Source of the DNA: Aurantiochytrium sp. KH105
Lineage: Eukaryota > Sar > Bigyra > Thraustochytrida > Thraustochytriidae
Direction of reading: 5' to 3'
Assembly: GCA_003116975.1 (NCBI GenBank)
Contig: BGKB01000001.1
Coordinates: forward strand, 496,001 to 560,000
DNA: 64,000 bases
The notes under the pieces were generated by a model. It did not search any database, was not told where the DNA came from, and saw nothing but the letters and a program-made list of their open reading frames with translations. Below are positions 1 to 9,143 of this stretch, piece by piece. The translations under genes were made by a program, and so were the position numbers. The number at the start of each line of letters is the position of its first letter. Position 1 is the stretch's first letter.

Positions 1-51
1 ACTGGCGCTTACTTTGCTCAGGCTGATATGGTACGTTTCAAGAGCGCGTAA
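1..51 (+). CDS. possible 3' end of a gene cut by the left edge
   Basis: Frame 1 reads 16 codons from the window edge and stops at TAA 49-51; the other two plus frames give no obviously protein-like text. The short tail ends in FKSA. Sixteen codons are far too few to assign a family, so this could be chance. It is listed only because a gene may be truncated here. Confidence 0.15.
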   Translation, partial: TGAYFAQADMVRFKSA

Positions 52-1311
52 ATTGACGTGTGATCCGGCGCATACATTAACAGAGGCTAACGTTTTTATT
101 TCGTTCTAATTTTCGACAGCGCGAGTTCGACCGCAGCCCGGACGCGACGCCGCAGCGACGATGGGCGAAGCGTGGCGTCGACCCACGGACGCTTGAGTAG
201 ATGTAGCTTTTCCGTCCTCGTTCTCTCTCGTATGCCTCTCTTTAGGAATGAGTTTGGGAGAGCCCTTTGCCGGATCTCTGCTTTCGCTCTGCCTACCATA
301 CACAGTTTCACCTTAAAACAACTCGCCTCTTTTTGAGCGCGTTCTTGTACGAATTGCGCTTCGCGAAGATAAGATCAGATAAGATTAAGAAAACCTATCT
401 CACGTCGCTATAGATTTCTCGAGCATTGAGACAGTCAGAGGGTGCTGACATTGAGTGCTTCTTTCCTTGCTCCATCTTTCTTTTTTCTTTTCTTTTTTAC
501 AAAAGCAGCAGTGAAGAGTTAGTTGCCTCAACCTTTTTAAGCGTTCTAACGCGATCTGACGAGCCAGCTTGCTTGTGGGAATTTGTTTGTTGCACTAAAG
601 TTGATCGTCGTGAGTGTCGATCAACAACTTGAAGTGATCGCACACCATCTTCTTTCCTTTCTTCGTTTGTATGGAAAACTTCCCGCGGTAGCCCACTGCA
701 ATGCCTGCAGAAAGACGAAGATGAAAATGAGATGAGTTCCCTTCTACTTTTGCAAAAACCGGAGCTGCGCTTGTGCAACATGTACGCAGACAACAGAAAT
801 TGTGCTTACGAAATGCGCAAACCAAACTTTAGACATTCCACGCCTCTGAAACGTGCACGCCAAGAAAATCAGTGAGTCGGTTGCAAATGCGCACAAGTCC
901 AAAAAGGAACAAGCCGAAACAAGACTTGAGCTTTCGGGATGTTCAGGCCAGGCCTTCGGAAATTTGTGATTCGTATCGACGCTTCGCGACATCAAAAATC
1001 AAGTCTGCAGAAAGGGGGGGGGGGTTCATGGACCGATCTTCGTCTCTGCTACTCAAAAAGAGCATTGTAAAGACTGCAAATAAATCCCATGGCACGAGTG
1101 CATAGAGAGAAACAAGCTTGCATCAAGAAAATGCAGTAAGTAGATCAACCAAAGCGCCAATCCTTGCATCTGCGAGGCCAACATCACCTCCAGGCTGTAA
1201 AAGAAAGGCATGCCCTATTGCATGAAGAAGGAGGAGAGAAATATGATGACGAAGGAAGGGAGGAAAAGCATGCAGAAAATGCAAAAAGGCGGCAACAATC
1301 AATCACTCCGA
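52..1311. other. intergenic, no convincing gene
   Basis: About 1.26 kb of lower-GC sequence with pyrimidine-rich stretches (for example 470-505) and a run of ten G at 1015-1024. Open frames are at most 98 codons, mostly lack ATG starts and have no recognisable domain. The right part should hold the 3' UTR of the minus-strand RPL23A gene. Confidence 0.5.
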
Positions 1312-2195
1312 TTAGATAATTCCAATGCGGTTGGCAATCTCGAGCGCGTCCTGCTCCTGGGTGAGCTTGACGTAGGCCTTCTTCTTGCCGTCCGGGCGGA
1401 TAAGGGTGTTCACCTTCTCAGCCTGGATCTCGTAGAGCTCCTTGACAGCGGCGCGGATCTGGCGCTTGTTGGCGAGCACATCGACGAGGAAGACGAGGGT
1501 GTTGTGGTCCTCAATCTTCTTCATGGCGGCCTCAGTCGACAATGGCGAGCGGATAATACGGTACTTGTCCATCTTGGGGACCTTGGTGAGGGGGGCGCTC
1601 TTGCGGGTGTACGTGGGCGCCTTGGGGGTGCGCTTGGTGTACGGCCGGTAAAAATGCGGCTTAGTCCGCATCTTCACCGACTTGGTGCTGGTCGTGCCGC
1701 GCTGGGCATTGGCGGCCTTTTGGGCCTTGGACTTCTGTTCTGCGTAGTCTCAAATCAGATTTCACGCATGCGTGTTAGCGAAAGCAATCGATTCATCGCG
1801 TACACATCATGAAGGATATTCGTTCTCGTCAGTCATCTTGTCGATTCACAATTTCTAGTTCCTCGCCATTCACTTCCCGCCTCCTCCGTATCCAGACGGC
1901 AGCTCAAAGCGGCATGAAGCACGTCACAACGACGTCGTCTGCCGTTCTTCAGACGCTCCACCTCCGCGCGCGACCTCCACGCTCGCTCGCTCGCAGCCTG
2001 CAAAGCAAGCAGCGAGGCGCGTCGCCGCGTCCAGCCAGCCACGGCTGTCCGTCATTCTCTCATTCGCTCTTCGCGCCGCCGCTGCCGCCGCCGCTGCCGC
2101 CGCGGCTGCAGCCGCAGCTGCTGCTCTCTCCCGCTCGCGAGCGAGGGCCACCTCCCGCCGCTCGCCTCCCCCGCGCCGCACGTACCGCGCGCCAT
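1312..2195 (-). CDS. RPL23A: 60S ribosomal protein L23a (uL23), two exons
   Basis: Structural protein of the large ribosomal subunit near the peptide exit tunnel. Exon 2 (1748-1312) carries a complete uL23 core: [21 protein letters not shown], the [15 protein letters not shown] loop, and the C-terminal ANRIGII. In frame upstream, a stop lies just before an acceptor (tttgag at 1754-1749). The only start found that restores the frame is a ten-base exon at 2195-2186 (ATGGCGCGCG) ending at a GTACGT donor. Joining gives [20 protein letters not shown] and then the core, 148 residues in total, the usual size for this family. The 437-base intron (2185-1749) is very GC-rich. The gene diverges from LSM7. 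Exon 1 is deduced from splice signals and reading frame, not from transcript data. Confidence 0.93.
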
Positions 2196-2741
2196 CGTGC
2201 CGGTGATGAGCTGCGTCTCCGTCGAGTGCTTCTGGTCTGCTTGCGGCTCCTCCTCCCTCTCCCTCTCGCCGCCGCTCTCTCTGCTTGCGCCGGATGAATG
2301 GGCGCCGGCGCCTTCCGGCCTATCAACCGGCCTATCTGCGCCGCGCCCTCCGCTCGCCCGCCGCGCGCGCCCCTCCTACGGCCTGGCTACGCGATTCCCC
2401 AGGACCGCGGCGCCCACGCCGGCGCGAACTAGGGCTCCCGGGAGTCCGGCGCGTGCCGGCGCCGGAAAAGGGCGCGGGGCGGAGGGGAGGTGGAACGGAA
2501 CGGGACGGATTGGAACGGGGGAGGGAACGAGAGCGGAACGGAGAGGGAACGCGGGCGGATAGGCCGGGAGGCGGCGGGAATAGGCCGGTTCGGCTGAGCG
2601 ATACTGTTTTGGGGGAGGGAGTCGGGCAGAGCGGAGAAGACGCGCGAGAGCGAGGCGGCGAGGCGGCGAGGCGAGGCGGAAGCGGCAGCAGCAGCGGGAG
2701 AAGTCGCACCCTTGGATAGGCCGGGCCCGTGGAAATACACC
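2196..2741. promoter_or_regulatory. bidirectional promoter region RPL23A / LSM7
   Basis: This 546-base spacer separates the start codons of two divergent housekeeping genes. It is extremely GC-rich, with GGAAC/GGAACG-type repeats around 2490-2560 and GGCGAGGCGGCGAGGCGAGG around 2657-2680. No clear TATA box is visible. A shared promoter is inferred from the head-to-head layout. Confidence 0.5.
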
Positions 2742-3524
2742 ATGGTACGTGCGCGGGCGAGCGAAGAACGTCGGCCGGGATGGATTTGAAATTAGCAAGC
2801 GAGTATCTCCGTGCCCAGGATACGCGACGAGCGCCGGGGCGTGTGAAAAAGGCGAGCGGGCAGCTGAGCGAAGAGAATAGAGAGAAAGCGCTGCAAGTTG
2901 TGCGTATGCCAGAGTAGCAACTCTCTGTGCGAACATGGATTCGGATAGAAAATGTCCGGCGCGTGCGCGACACGAGACGTTAAAACGTTGCCATGGTGCC
3001 ACGGACGCATGCATACAGGTGTGAGCGAGTGAGCGAGCGAGCTAGCGAATGTTGAGAACTGACTGCTTGGCAACACACAACAGCAACGACGAGATATTCT
3101 TGACCTCAAGGACCATGTCAATAAAAAGGTTCACGTTAGGTTTCAAGGCGGTCGCGAAGGTAAGCTTGAGCATCTGGCTGGCGTGCCGCGCGCAGAATGA
3201 AAAAGAAAGGACCTCGGAATAAGTAAAACGCTAACGAACGCCCGCGGACCCTTTGCCATCGCAGTTGTCGGTACTCTCAAGGGCTATGATCAGCTCGTGA
3301 ATATTGTGCTCGAAGACACCGTAGAGTTCATGCGCGACCCCGAAGACCCAAGCCTGACTACAAACGAGACTCGCGCCTTGGGCCTGGTTGTCTGCCGTGG
3401 TAACTCGGTCATGCTCGTTTGCCCCGCAGAGGGTTACGTTAAGACCACGTCTCCTTTCGAGCAGCAACAGCAAGATCAGGAAGAACAAAATGACAGCGGA
3501 GCGGCACCTGAGGCCTCGAGCTAG
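2742..3524 (+). CDS. LSM7: U6 snRNA-associated Sm-like protein LSm7, three exons
   Basis: Component of the Lsm2-8 (nuclear, U6 snRNA) and Lsm1-7 (cytoplasmic, mRNA decay) rings. The exons fit at 2742-2744 (the ATG alone), 3084-3159 and 3265-3524, giving 112 residues. Exon 2 encodes RRDILDLKDHVNKKVHVRFQ (Sm1). Exon 3 gives GTLKGYDQLVNIVLEDTVEF and then the Sm2 block LGLVVCRGNSVMLVCP. All junctions are GT-AG: GTACGT at 2745 with CAG at 3081-3083, and GTAAGC at 3160 with GCAG at 3261-3264. The frame is kept at each join. The first intron follows the start codon directly. The C-terminus is a Gln/Glu-rich tail slightly longer than in animals. The gene converges on the DUF924-TilS gene downstream. 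Confidence 0.93.
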
Positions 3525-3892
3525 AAGATTGGGTTTTCTTCTCTTTTCAAACATGGCCAAGCTTGATCTTTCTGTCAAACGCCAAGCAAAGTCTTTAGCA
3601 CCATGATGCGTGCTTCAACTGCACTCGTCTGTTTCTATAAGTTACCTCTCCTTTTTTTTTCTTCCTTGTTTTTTATTTTGAAAAAAAAACAAACGAAAGG
3701 GGCGTGGCTGCAATAACGTATCAACACACCTCGAAGATTGCAACGTCATATCTATTCGTTCTGGTGGACCACGTGCATGCGTCAATCAGTTAGAAGGGCG
3801 AACGACTTAGGCCTATCTTCTCATTTTGACGTCTCTTTTTCTCTCTTTCTGCATGCATGCACAAGTGTCTCGAGTCCAAAACTAATTGAGAA
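3525..3892. other. 3' spacer between convergent genes
   Basis: This 368-base AT-richer spacer holds the 3' UTRs of LSM7 (+) and the TilS-like gene (-). It has T-rich and A-rich runs at 3651-3690. No gene is seen. Confidence 0.6.
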
Positions 3893-6088
3893 TCACGACG
3901 ACGTCGCCAGCTCAATCTTCACATGAACAAATCCATCGCTTGTGTCTCCGTGCGTTGTTGCTGTGGACTTGACAGAGCCGTTTTCGAGCGCATCAGCGTT
4001 GATGACGATGGGTAACATTGCCCTTAACTTGCGGTCAGCGCCTCGGAAAAAATCAATCTTGCGCCCATATTGCGGGCACGGCACATATGATGCGGAAAAA
4101 GGCAATGTATAGCGCAAGTGCCCATTCATCATCCAGGCGCGTAGATCAAAGGAAGAGTCTGGCGCGCCAGCTTCACTTGCGCGTTCCACACTGACGCGAA
4201 ATGGCCCAAATAAGTGCGATTTGCCATCGGGAAGCAGGCTCAGAAGGCCGGCGTCCTTCTCTCCATGTTTTCGTGAATAGAGCTGCCAAAAGCCGTCCTC
4301 TTGCAAAGCGCTCTCGCGCGCTGGGGCGTCTGGAAGCTCGCGGAAAATGCACAAGGCCGACCCTTCATCATATAGCAAGCTCGGGTTTTGAAAGCGAAGT
4401 TCGAGCCATCTGCACTTGTCTTGCTGATTCTTTCCGCGAAATTTGCGCGATCGTAGCAAGTCCGTGAGTCGTGCAATGGGCTGCTCGCGAATGGCGCCAG
4501 CTTGCAAATGGTGGCATACATGGCGCAAGGCGTAGCGCCAGAAGAAGAACGGGCGATCCAGCAGACCGGGCGTGGTGAGTGGGATCCAGGCGCCAAGACG
4601 ACCAAAGGTGATGGAGTTCCAGAAGGGCTCAAAGATCTCGCTCCGTAGCATGGCGTTCACCTCGTCGGATTGCGCAGCCAGGGAACTGAGCGATGATCCA
4701 AAGCCTGCGCCGTAGACAAGCCCAAGCGCGGGCCAAAGCCGATTGCGCAGCTTGCCTCGTGTTGACCAGCGAGGCGTCGTATCCTTGAACCAAGGAACCC
4801 CGTACTTGCGCGCAAAGGTGTAAATGCCGCCCTTGTTCAGTGACAAGAGTGGGCGCCATACGCGCACGCCCTCCACCGTACTTTCGGGTGTCATACCTGA
4901 TAGGTCGAGCACACTGGCACCTTTCATGGCGTTGCTCACGACATTCTCCTGCACGTCGCCCTGATGGTGGCCAAACATGATGGCCGCACGCCCATCGTTA
5001 TGGCCTTCCATGGCGCGCCGGTATGCATCGTAGCGCATTGCGCGCGACTTCTTCTCATACTCGTCGCGGGGCGTCACGCCGCGTCGCACCGCAGTAATGG
5101 CTGTGACCTCACAAGTGATGCCATGTGCAAGACACCAGCGCTTGACGAGATCGGCCTCGGCACCGCTCTCCGGCCGATTACCATAGTCAATGTGGACAGC
5201 CACGACTCTATGACGTGGCTTGGCCAGCTGCGCATCGGCATCGTCGACGCGGCGCTTCTTGCGCGCGCGCAATGCAAAGCCTCGGGGCAAACGCGCATAA
5301 GCCGCGAGACATGCTGCAATGACCATGCTGTCAACGCCGCCGGAAAGGGAGATGAAGAGGTCGTCGCCTTCGTTGACTCGCTCGTCGAGGAAGCCGGACA
5401 CGAGAGCAAACACACGGTCCTTGGCGATCAAAGCAAGGCGATCTTCATCCAGACAAGTCTCCACCTGGTCGACCATTTCGGGTTCCTCGAGAATATCAGC
5501 GTCTGAGATACCGTCTCGAGGAGCACTCGAACCCAGGACATCCGAGGCCGCCGTGGCTGTGTCGAAGCGCTCCAGGGCTGTCATGTGCGCTGCTTCATCG
5601 TCTTGGCGTTCGTCTCCCTTTGCTTTAAGCAAGTCTCGAATTTCCGTGCAGGCCGGATCCGTGGGCATACGTTTGAGAAAGTGACGCAGCGGGAGAGCAA
5701 GGAAACAGAACTCTGCAGCGCGCAAATGTCGGTCGAGGCCGCGATCGAAGGCTACACGCGCGTATCGAACGGCCTCTCGGGTGCAGGCATCAATTTCCTC
5801 TTCGTGGCCTCGGAGTAAATGTCGTGAGACCTGGTCAAGAACCACCACGATGGCGAGCATTTCTCTTGCCGAGGCCCTTGGTCGCGTCCATTGTTGGACG
5901 AGGGAGCTTGAGGGATCGCGGGCGAGAGGCAGCAGTTCACCAAGTTCTTTTCTCACGAGAGCGTCTGCCTGGTCTCGGAGTGCGTCATCGGACGCGAACC
6001 ATAGCTCGCGTCGTTTCTGTGTGAGATCGCTGGCGGTATTGTTGCCAAACCATAGCTCGAGCACCTTTTCTGGGTCCTTTTCGTCCAT
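3893..6088 (-). CDS. DUF924 domain fused to TilS-like tRNA(Ile)-lysidine synthase domain
   Basis: A 731-residue protein read from ATG 6088 (MDEKDPEKVLELWFG); an upstream in-frame extension has only a GTG. Residues 1 to about 190 match the DUF924 family: ELWF, a VLDQVSRHLLRGHEE block, and FCFLALPLRHF near the end. Residues about 235-500 are an N-type ATP pyrophosphatase of the TilS type: PP-loop SGGVDS at 249-254, VHIDYGNR, FGHHQGDVQENV and RNRLWPAL. TilS converts C34 of a tRNA(Ile) to lysidine so that it reads AUA, in bacteria and some organelles. The rest (to 731) is a divergent C-terminal region. No obvious presequence precedes DUF924, so an organelle location is unproven. DUF924 has no established biochemical role. 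The substrate of the fused enzyme is inferred from the family only. Confidence 0.85.
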   Translation of the reverse strand: MDEKDPEKVLELWFGNNTASDLTQKRRELWFASDDALRDQADALVRKELGELLPLARDPSSSLVQQWTRPRASAREMLAIVVVLDQVSRHLLRGHEEEIDACTREAVRYARVAFDRGLDRHLRAAEFCFLALPLRHFLKRMPTDPACTEIRDLLKAKGDERQDDEAAHMTALERFDTATAASDVLGSSAPRDGISDADILEEPEMVDQVETCLDEDRLALIAKDRVFALVSGFLDERVNEGDDLFISLSGGVDSMVIAACLAAYARLPRGFALRARKKRRVDDADAQLAKPRHRVVAVHIDYGNRPESGAEADLVKRWCLAHGITCEVTAITAVRRGVTPRDEYEKKSRAMRYDAYRRAMEGHNDGRAAIMFGHHQGDVQENVVSNAMKGASVLDLSGMTPESTVEGVRVWRPLLSLNKGGIYTFARKYGVPWFKDTTPRWSTRGKLRNRLWPALGLVYGAGFGSSLSSLAAQSDEVNAMLRSEIFEPFWNSITFGRLGAWIPLTTPGLLDRPFFFWRYALRHVCHHLQAGAIREQPIARLTDLLRSRKFRGKNQQDKCRWLELRFQNPSLLYDEGSALCIFRELPDAPARESALQEDGFWQLYSRKHGEKDAGLLSLLPDGKSHLFGPFRVSVERASEAGAPDSSFDLRAWMMNGHLRYTLPFSASYVPCPQYGRKIDFFRGADRKLRAMLPIVINADALENGSVKSTATTHGDTSDGFVHVKIELATSS

Positions 6089-7339
6089 GTTCCTTTTTGT
6101 TTTACAAATACTTGGCACCACGTGTCCGCGTGGTCTCCTTACGCCTGAAAGCCCTTCGCGCGCTTTCTTTCCTGACGTTGAGCTTATTTCCTTGTGCAGG
6201 TTTCGCGAGCCTGTGGAGCAGATCAGAACAGTACAGGCCTAGGACCTCGGTCGAGCAGGCTTGCGCCTCCCTCCGAAACCCCCCTCCTCCGCCTCCGGCG
6301 GGATCTCGCTGCTACGATGGCGTTCTCTTGGCCTCGCTTTTCCCTGCTTCCGTGGTGATTCTGGCTCGTCTCAGTCTCGGTCTCTGTCTCGGTTTCGGTC
6401 TTGGTCTTGGTGGTGGCCGCGCTGGGCCGGCAATGCGAGGGTCCCGGTCCTTCTTTCCCGTACCACAGATACTCGCACGTTGGCCGATAAAGTCATTTGC
6501 ACCGCAGCTCCGGCACTGCACAAATCGCGCCGCAAGTCCGCTATCCCCCTTTGAAGCCACTAGCGCCCAAGGAAAAGCGGCTTTTTTTTTAGCTTTTTTT
6601 TTTCCAGCGCCATCATCCGTGGTGCAGCCGCACCGCAACCACCTCCAGAGCGCGCGCATCCTCAGCCCTCATCGTCTTCTGCTTCATGATATCTTCTCCG
6701 CGCAAAGCGTGCTGCTAGCCCCACGCCCGCTAGCTGCAGCTGGCGTGTCTGGCCGGGCCCTCCATCTCCGCCTGGGCCAGCATCTGCAGCAGGTTCACGT
6801 GCATGCCCTACGTTCTTGTGCTTTCTTTCTTTCCTTCTTTCTTTCCTTCTTTCTTTCCTTCTTTCCTTCTTTCCTTCTTTCATTCTTTCTTGTGCTCACC
6901 TGCTTGTGCCTTGGCCCTGCTTGCCTTCACGTAGCGCATGTTCTAGCAGAGAGCAGCTGGAGCGAGCTCGCTTGAACCAAATTCGAATCCAAGCGCCGCG
7001 CGCACGAGGCAGCGACGCAGCGACGCCCGCGCAGACAGCGGCGCGAGCGAGGAGCGGCGCGGCGCGGACGCGGAGCGCGCGGCGCGGCGCGGCGCGGCGC
7101 GGCGCAGCGCAGCGCGGCGAGCAGCCCGGCGCCGGCAGCTCGCTCGCTCGGCAGCGCCGGCCTGGCCTGGTCTGGCCTGGCGGGGCCGCGTCGCCGTCCG
7201 AGGCCTGGAAGGAAGGAAGCAAGCAAGCAAGAAAAGCGGCGACGCGACGCGACGCGACGCGGCGGGCGGGCGGGCGAGGCGAGGCGAGGCGGGCGCGGAG
7301 AGCAGGTCGCTCGGCGGCGCGGCGGCGCAGCGCGGGAGG
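6089..7339. other. divergent promoter region, no firm gene
   Basis: About 1.25 kb lies between the start codons of the TilS-like gene (-) and PFKFB (+). It has a CTTT/CCTT tract (6821-6891), GGCGC tandem runs (7056-7115) and GACGC/GGCGG runs (7228-7290), and is strongly GC-rich toward PFKFB. Some minus-strand fragments (6312-6659, 6662-6883) look mildly protein-like but show no known domain and are not called as genes. Confidence 0.5.
6821..6891 (+). repeat. CTTT/CCTT microsatellite
   Basis: About 70 bases of pure pyrimidine built from CTTT and CCTT units on the plus strand, about 450 bases upstream of the PFKFB start codon. Such polypurine/polypyrimidine tracts can vary in length or adopt unusual structure. 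Confidence 0.9.
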
Positions 7340-8803
7340 ATGGAGGTCTCGAACAGCACGACGAGCCTGGTCGGGTACGACCACCTGGTCGCCAATGTGG
7401 ACAACCCAGAACCGCAGGCGGAGATGCCGACCTTGTACAACAATGGCGACAAGTACGTGATCGCGCTGGTGGGCCTGCCGGCGACGGGCAAGACCTACCT
7501 CGCGCGGAGACTGAGCCAATACTTGCAGTTCTTCCACGGGTCGGACACCAAGGTCTTCAACGTGGGCAACTACAGACGCAAGCTCGTTGGCGCCAAATCG
7601 CCGCACACGTTCTTCGACCCATCCAATGAAGAGTTTGTCAAGCTTCGCGACCAGTGCGCGCAAGAGGCCATGGACGACCTTATTAAGTGGCTCGAGGGCT
7701 CCGACTTTAGGTCGCGCGTGGCCATTTACGACGCGACGAACACGACGCGTCAGCGGCGTACCTGGATCTGCGACCAGCTCAAGACCTCGCTCGAGTCCGT
7801 CCACAAGGTCATCTTCGTCGAGAGCGTGATTCGCAACGAGGAGCTTGTCGAAGGAAACGTCCGTGAGACCAAACTGAGCATGCCCGACTATGAAGGCATG
7901 GACCCCGATGAGGCCGTGACCGACTTTATGCAGCGTATCGAACACTACCGTTCGGCGTACGAGCCTATTACCGAGGAGAACAGCGAGGATCGCTCCCTAT
8001 CCTGGATCAAAATGATCGATGCCGGCCGTTCCATCTCCATGAACCACATTTCTGGCTTTTTGCCTGGCCGCATCGTCCAGTTTCTCATGAACCTGCACAC
8101 AACGCCACGCACCATCTATCTGTCCCGCCACGGGCAATCCCAGTACAATGTATTGGGCAAGATTGGTGGTGACTCTCAGCTCAGTGAGAGCGGCGAACAG
8201 TACGCCAAAGAGCTTGCCAAGTTCGTGCACACCGAGATTCTCGGCCTTGATGAGGATGGCAACTTTAAGGACCCCGAGAATCGCGTGGTGCCGCACGCAC
8301 GTCTTTTCACGAGCTCACTGCGCCGCACGCAGCTCACTGCGCGCCACATTGTCCACCATAAGTGCGACGATGGGTGGATTGTGATGCGCCCGCGCATCTG
8401 CTCGAGCCTGTCAGAGATTCATGCTGGTGCTTTTGATGGCTTCACCTACAAGGAAATCGAGGAGAAGGCCCCCGAAGAGTTCAACCGTCGCTCGGATGAC
8501 AAGCTTGGCTACCGCTATCCTCGCGGAGAGTCGTACCTTGACGTCATTGCGCGTCTCGACCCGATTATCCATGAGGTCGAGCGGCAGCGTGACCCAATTC
8601 TCATTGTCGGCCACCAAGGCATTCTTCGCATCATTTATGCTTACTTTGTGGGCGACACGCGCGAGAACGCCCCCTTTGTATCCATTCCGCTCAATACAGT
8701 CATCAAGCTCACGCCACGCACCTACAGCTGCGATGTCGAGCGATTTTCACTCAACAAGGGTCACTCTGCTTCGGACGGCGACCACGAGCCGCCTTCGCAT
8801 TGA
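7340..8803 (+). CDS. PFKFB: 6-phosphofructo-2-kinase / fructose-2,6-bisphosphatase, bifunctional
   Basis: A 487-residue cytosolic enzyme that makes and breaks fructose 2,6-bisphosphate, the allosteric switch between glycolysis and gluconeogenesis. The N-terminal kinase half has Walker A GLPATGKT (45-52), the fructose-6-phosphate segment FNVGNYRRK and the NVRETKLSMPDYEGMD block. The C-terminal histidine-phosphatase half has SRHG with the phospho-accepting His264, the general acid Glu359 in SEIHAG, and His425 in GHQG. Both active sites therefore look intact. The end TVIKLTPRTYSC matches the family. The length is close to the animal enzymes (about 470), with no large regulatory extension. The ATG at 7340 lies in a GC-rich leader and the coding region has no intron. 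It converges on KRI1. Confidence 0.97.
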   Translation: MEVSNSTTSLVGYDHLVANVDNPEPQAEMPTLYNNGDKYVIALVGLPATGKTYLARRLSQYLQFFHGSDTKVFNVGNYRRKLVGAKSPHTFFDPSNEEFVKLRDQCAQEAMDDLIKWLEGSDFRSRVAIYDATNTTRQRRTWICDQLKTSLESVHKVIFVESVIRNEELVEGNVRETKLSMPDYEGMDPDEAVTDFMQRIEHYRSAYEPITEENSEDRSLSWIKMIDAGRSISMNHISGFLPGRIVQFLMNLHTTPRTIYLSRHGQSQYNVLGKIGGDSQLSESGEQYAKELAKFVHTEILGLDEDGNFKDPENRVVPHARLFTSSLRRTQLTARHIVHHKCDDGWIVMRPRICSSLSEIHAGAFDGFTYKEIEEKAPEEFNRRSDDKLGYRYPRGESYLDVIARLDPIIHEVERQRDPILIVGHQGILRIIYAYFVGDTRENAPFVSIPLNTVIKLTPRTYSCDVERFSLNKGHSASDGDHEPPSH

Positions 8804-9143
8804 CTACATCCGTGAGACTGCTGCACTGTTTGGTTTTTCTTTCTATTCGTTTCCTTTTCGAAGCCTTCGCCCCTTTATCTCTCTCTTTCACCACCGGAAA
8901 ACCCCACGATTGGGTTGTTCGGCAAGGTTCCCAAGTTTGTCGTGAATCCACTTCTCAAGGGCTCCCTGCTACCTCTTGTGAGCCACGTGCAACGCGCAGC
9001 GGCATCTATTTGTTCGTGGCAAAGGGCGCTTGTCCGTGTGTCGCGACTGAGAGGAGAGGAAAAAGTGATGAAAAGAAAGCTCAGGTTTGGATATATTTTT
9101 AGTTATGTGGTCTTCTTTTCTGGTCAGGCAAGCTAGGCGACGC
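8804..9143. other. 3' spacer between convergent genes
   Basis: This 340-base spacer holds the 3' UTRs of PFKFB (+) and KRI1 (-). It is T-rich just after the PFKFB stop. No gene or RNA is recognised. Confidence 0.6.

Noticed and set aside
1210-1812. Plus-strand 200-codon frame over RPL23A
   Set aside because: It is the antisense shadow of the RPL23A exon; Leu/Gly/Val-rich without domain.
6097-6975. Plus-strand 292-codon frame before PFKFB
   Set aside because: Contains the CTTT microsatellite as a Ser/Phe repeat and no domain; treated as noncoding.
8804-9143. Idea of an operon-like link between PFKFB and KRI1
   Set aside because: The genes converge on opposite strands, so co-transcription is impossible.
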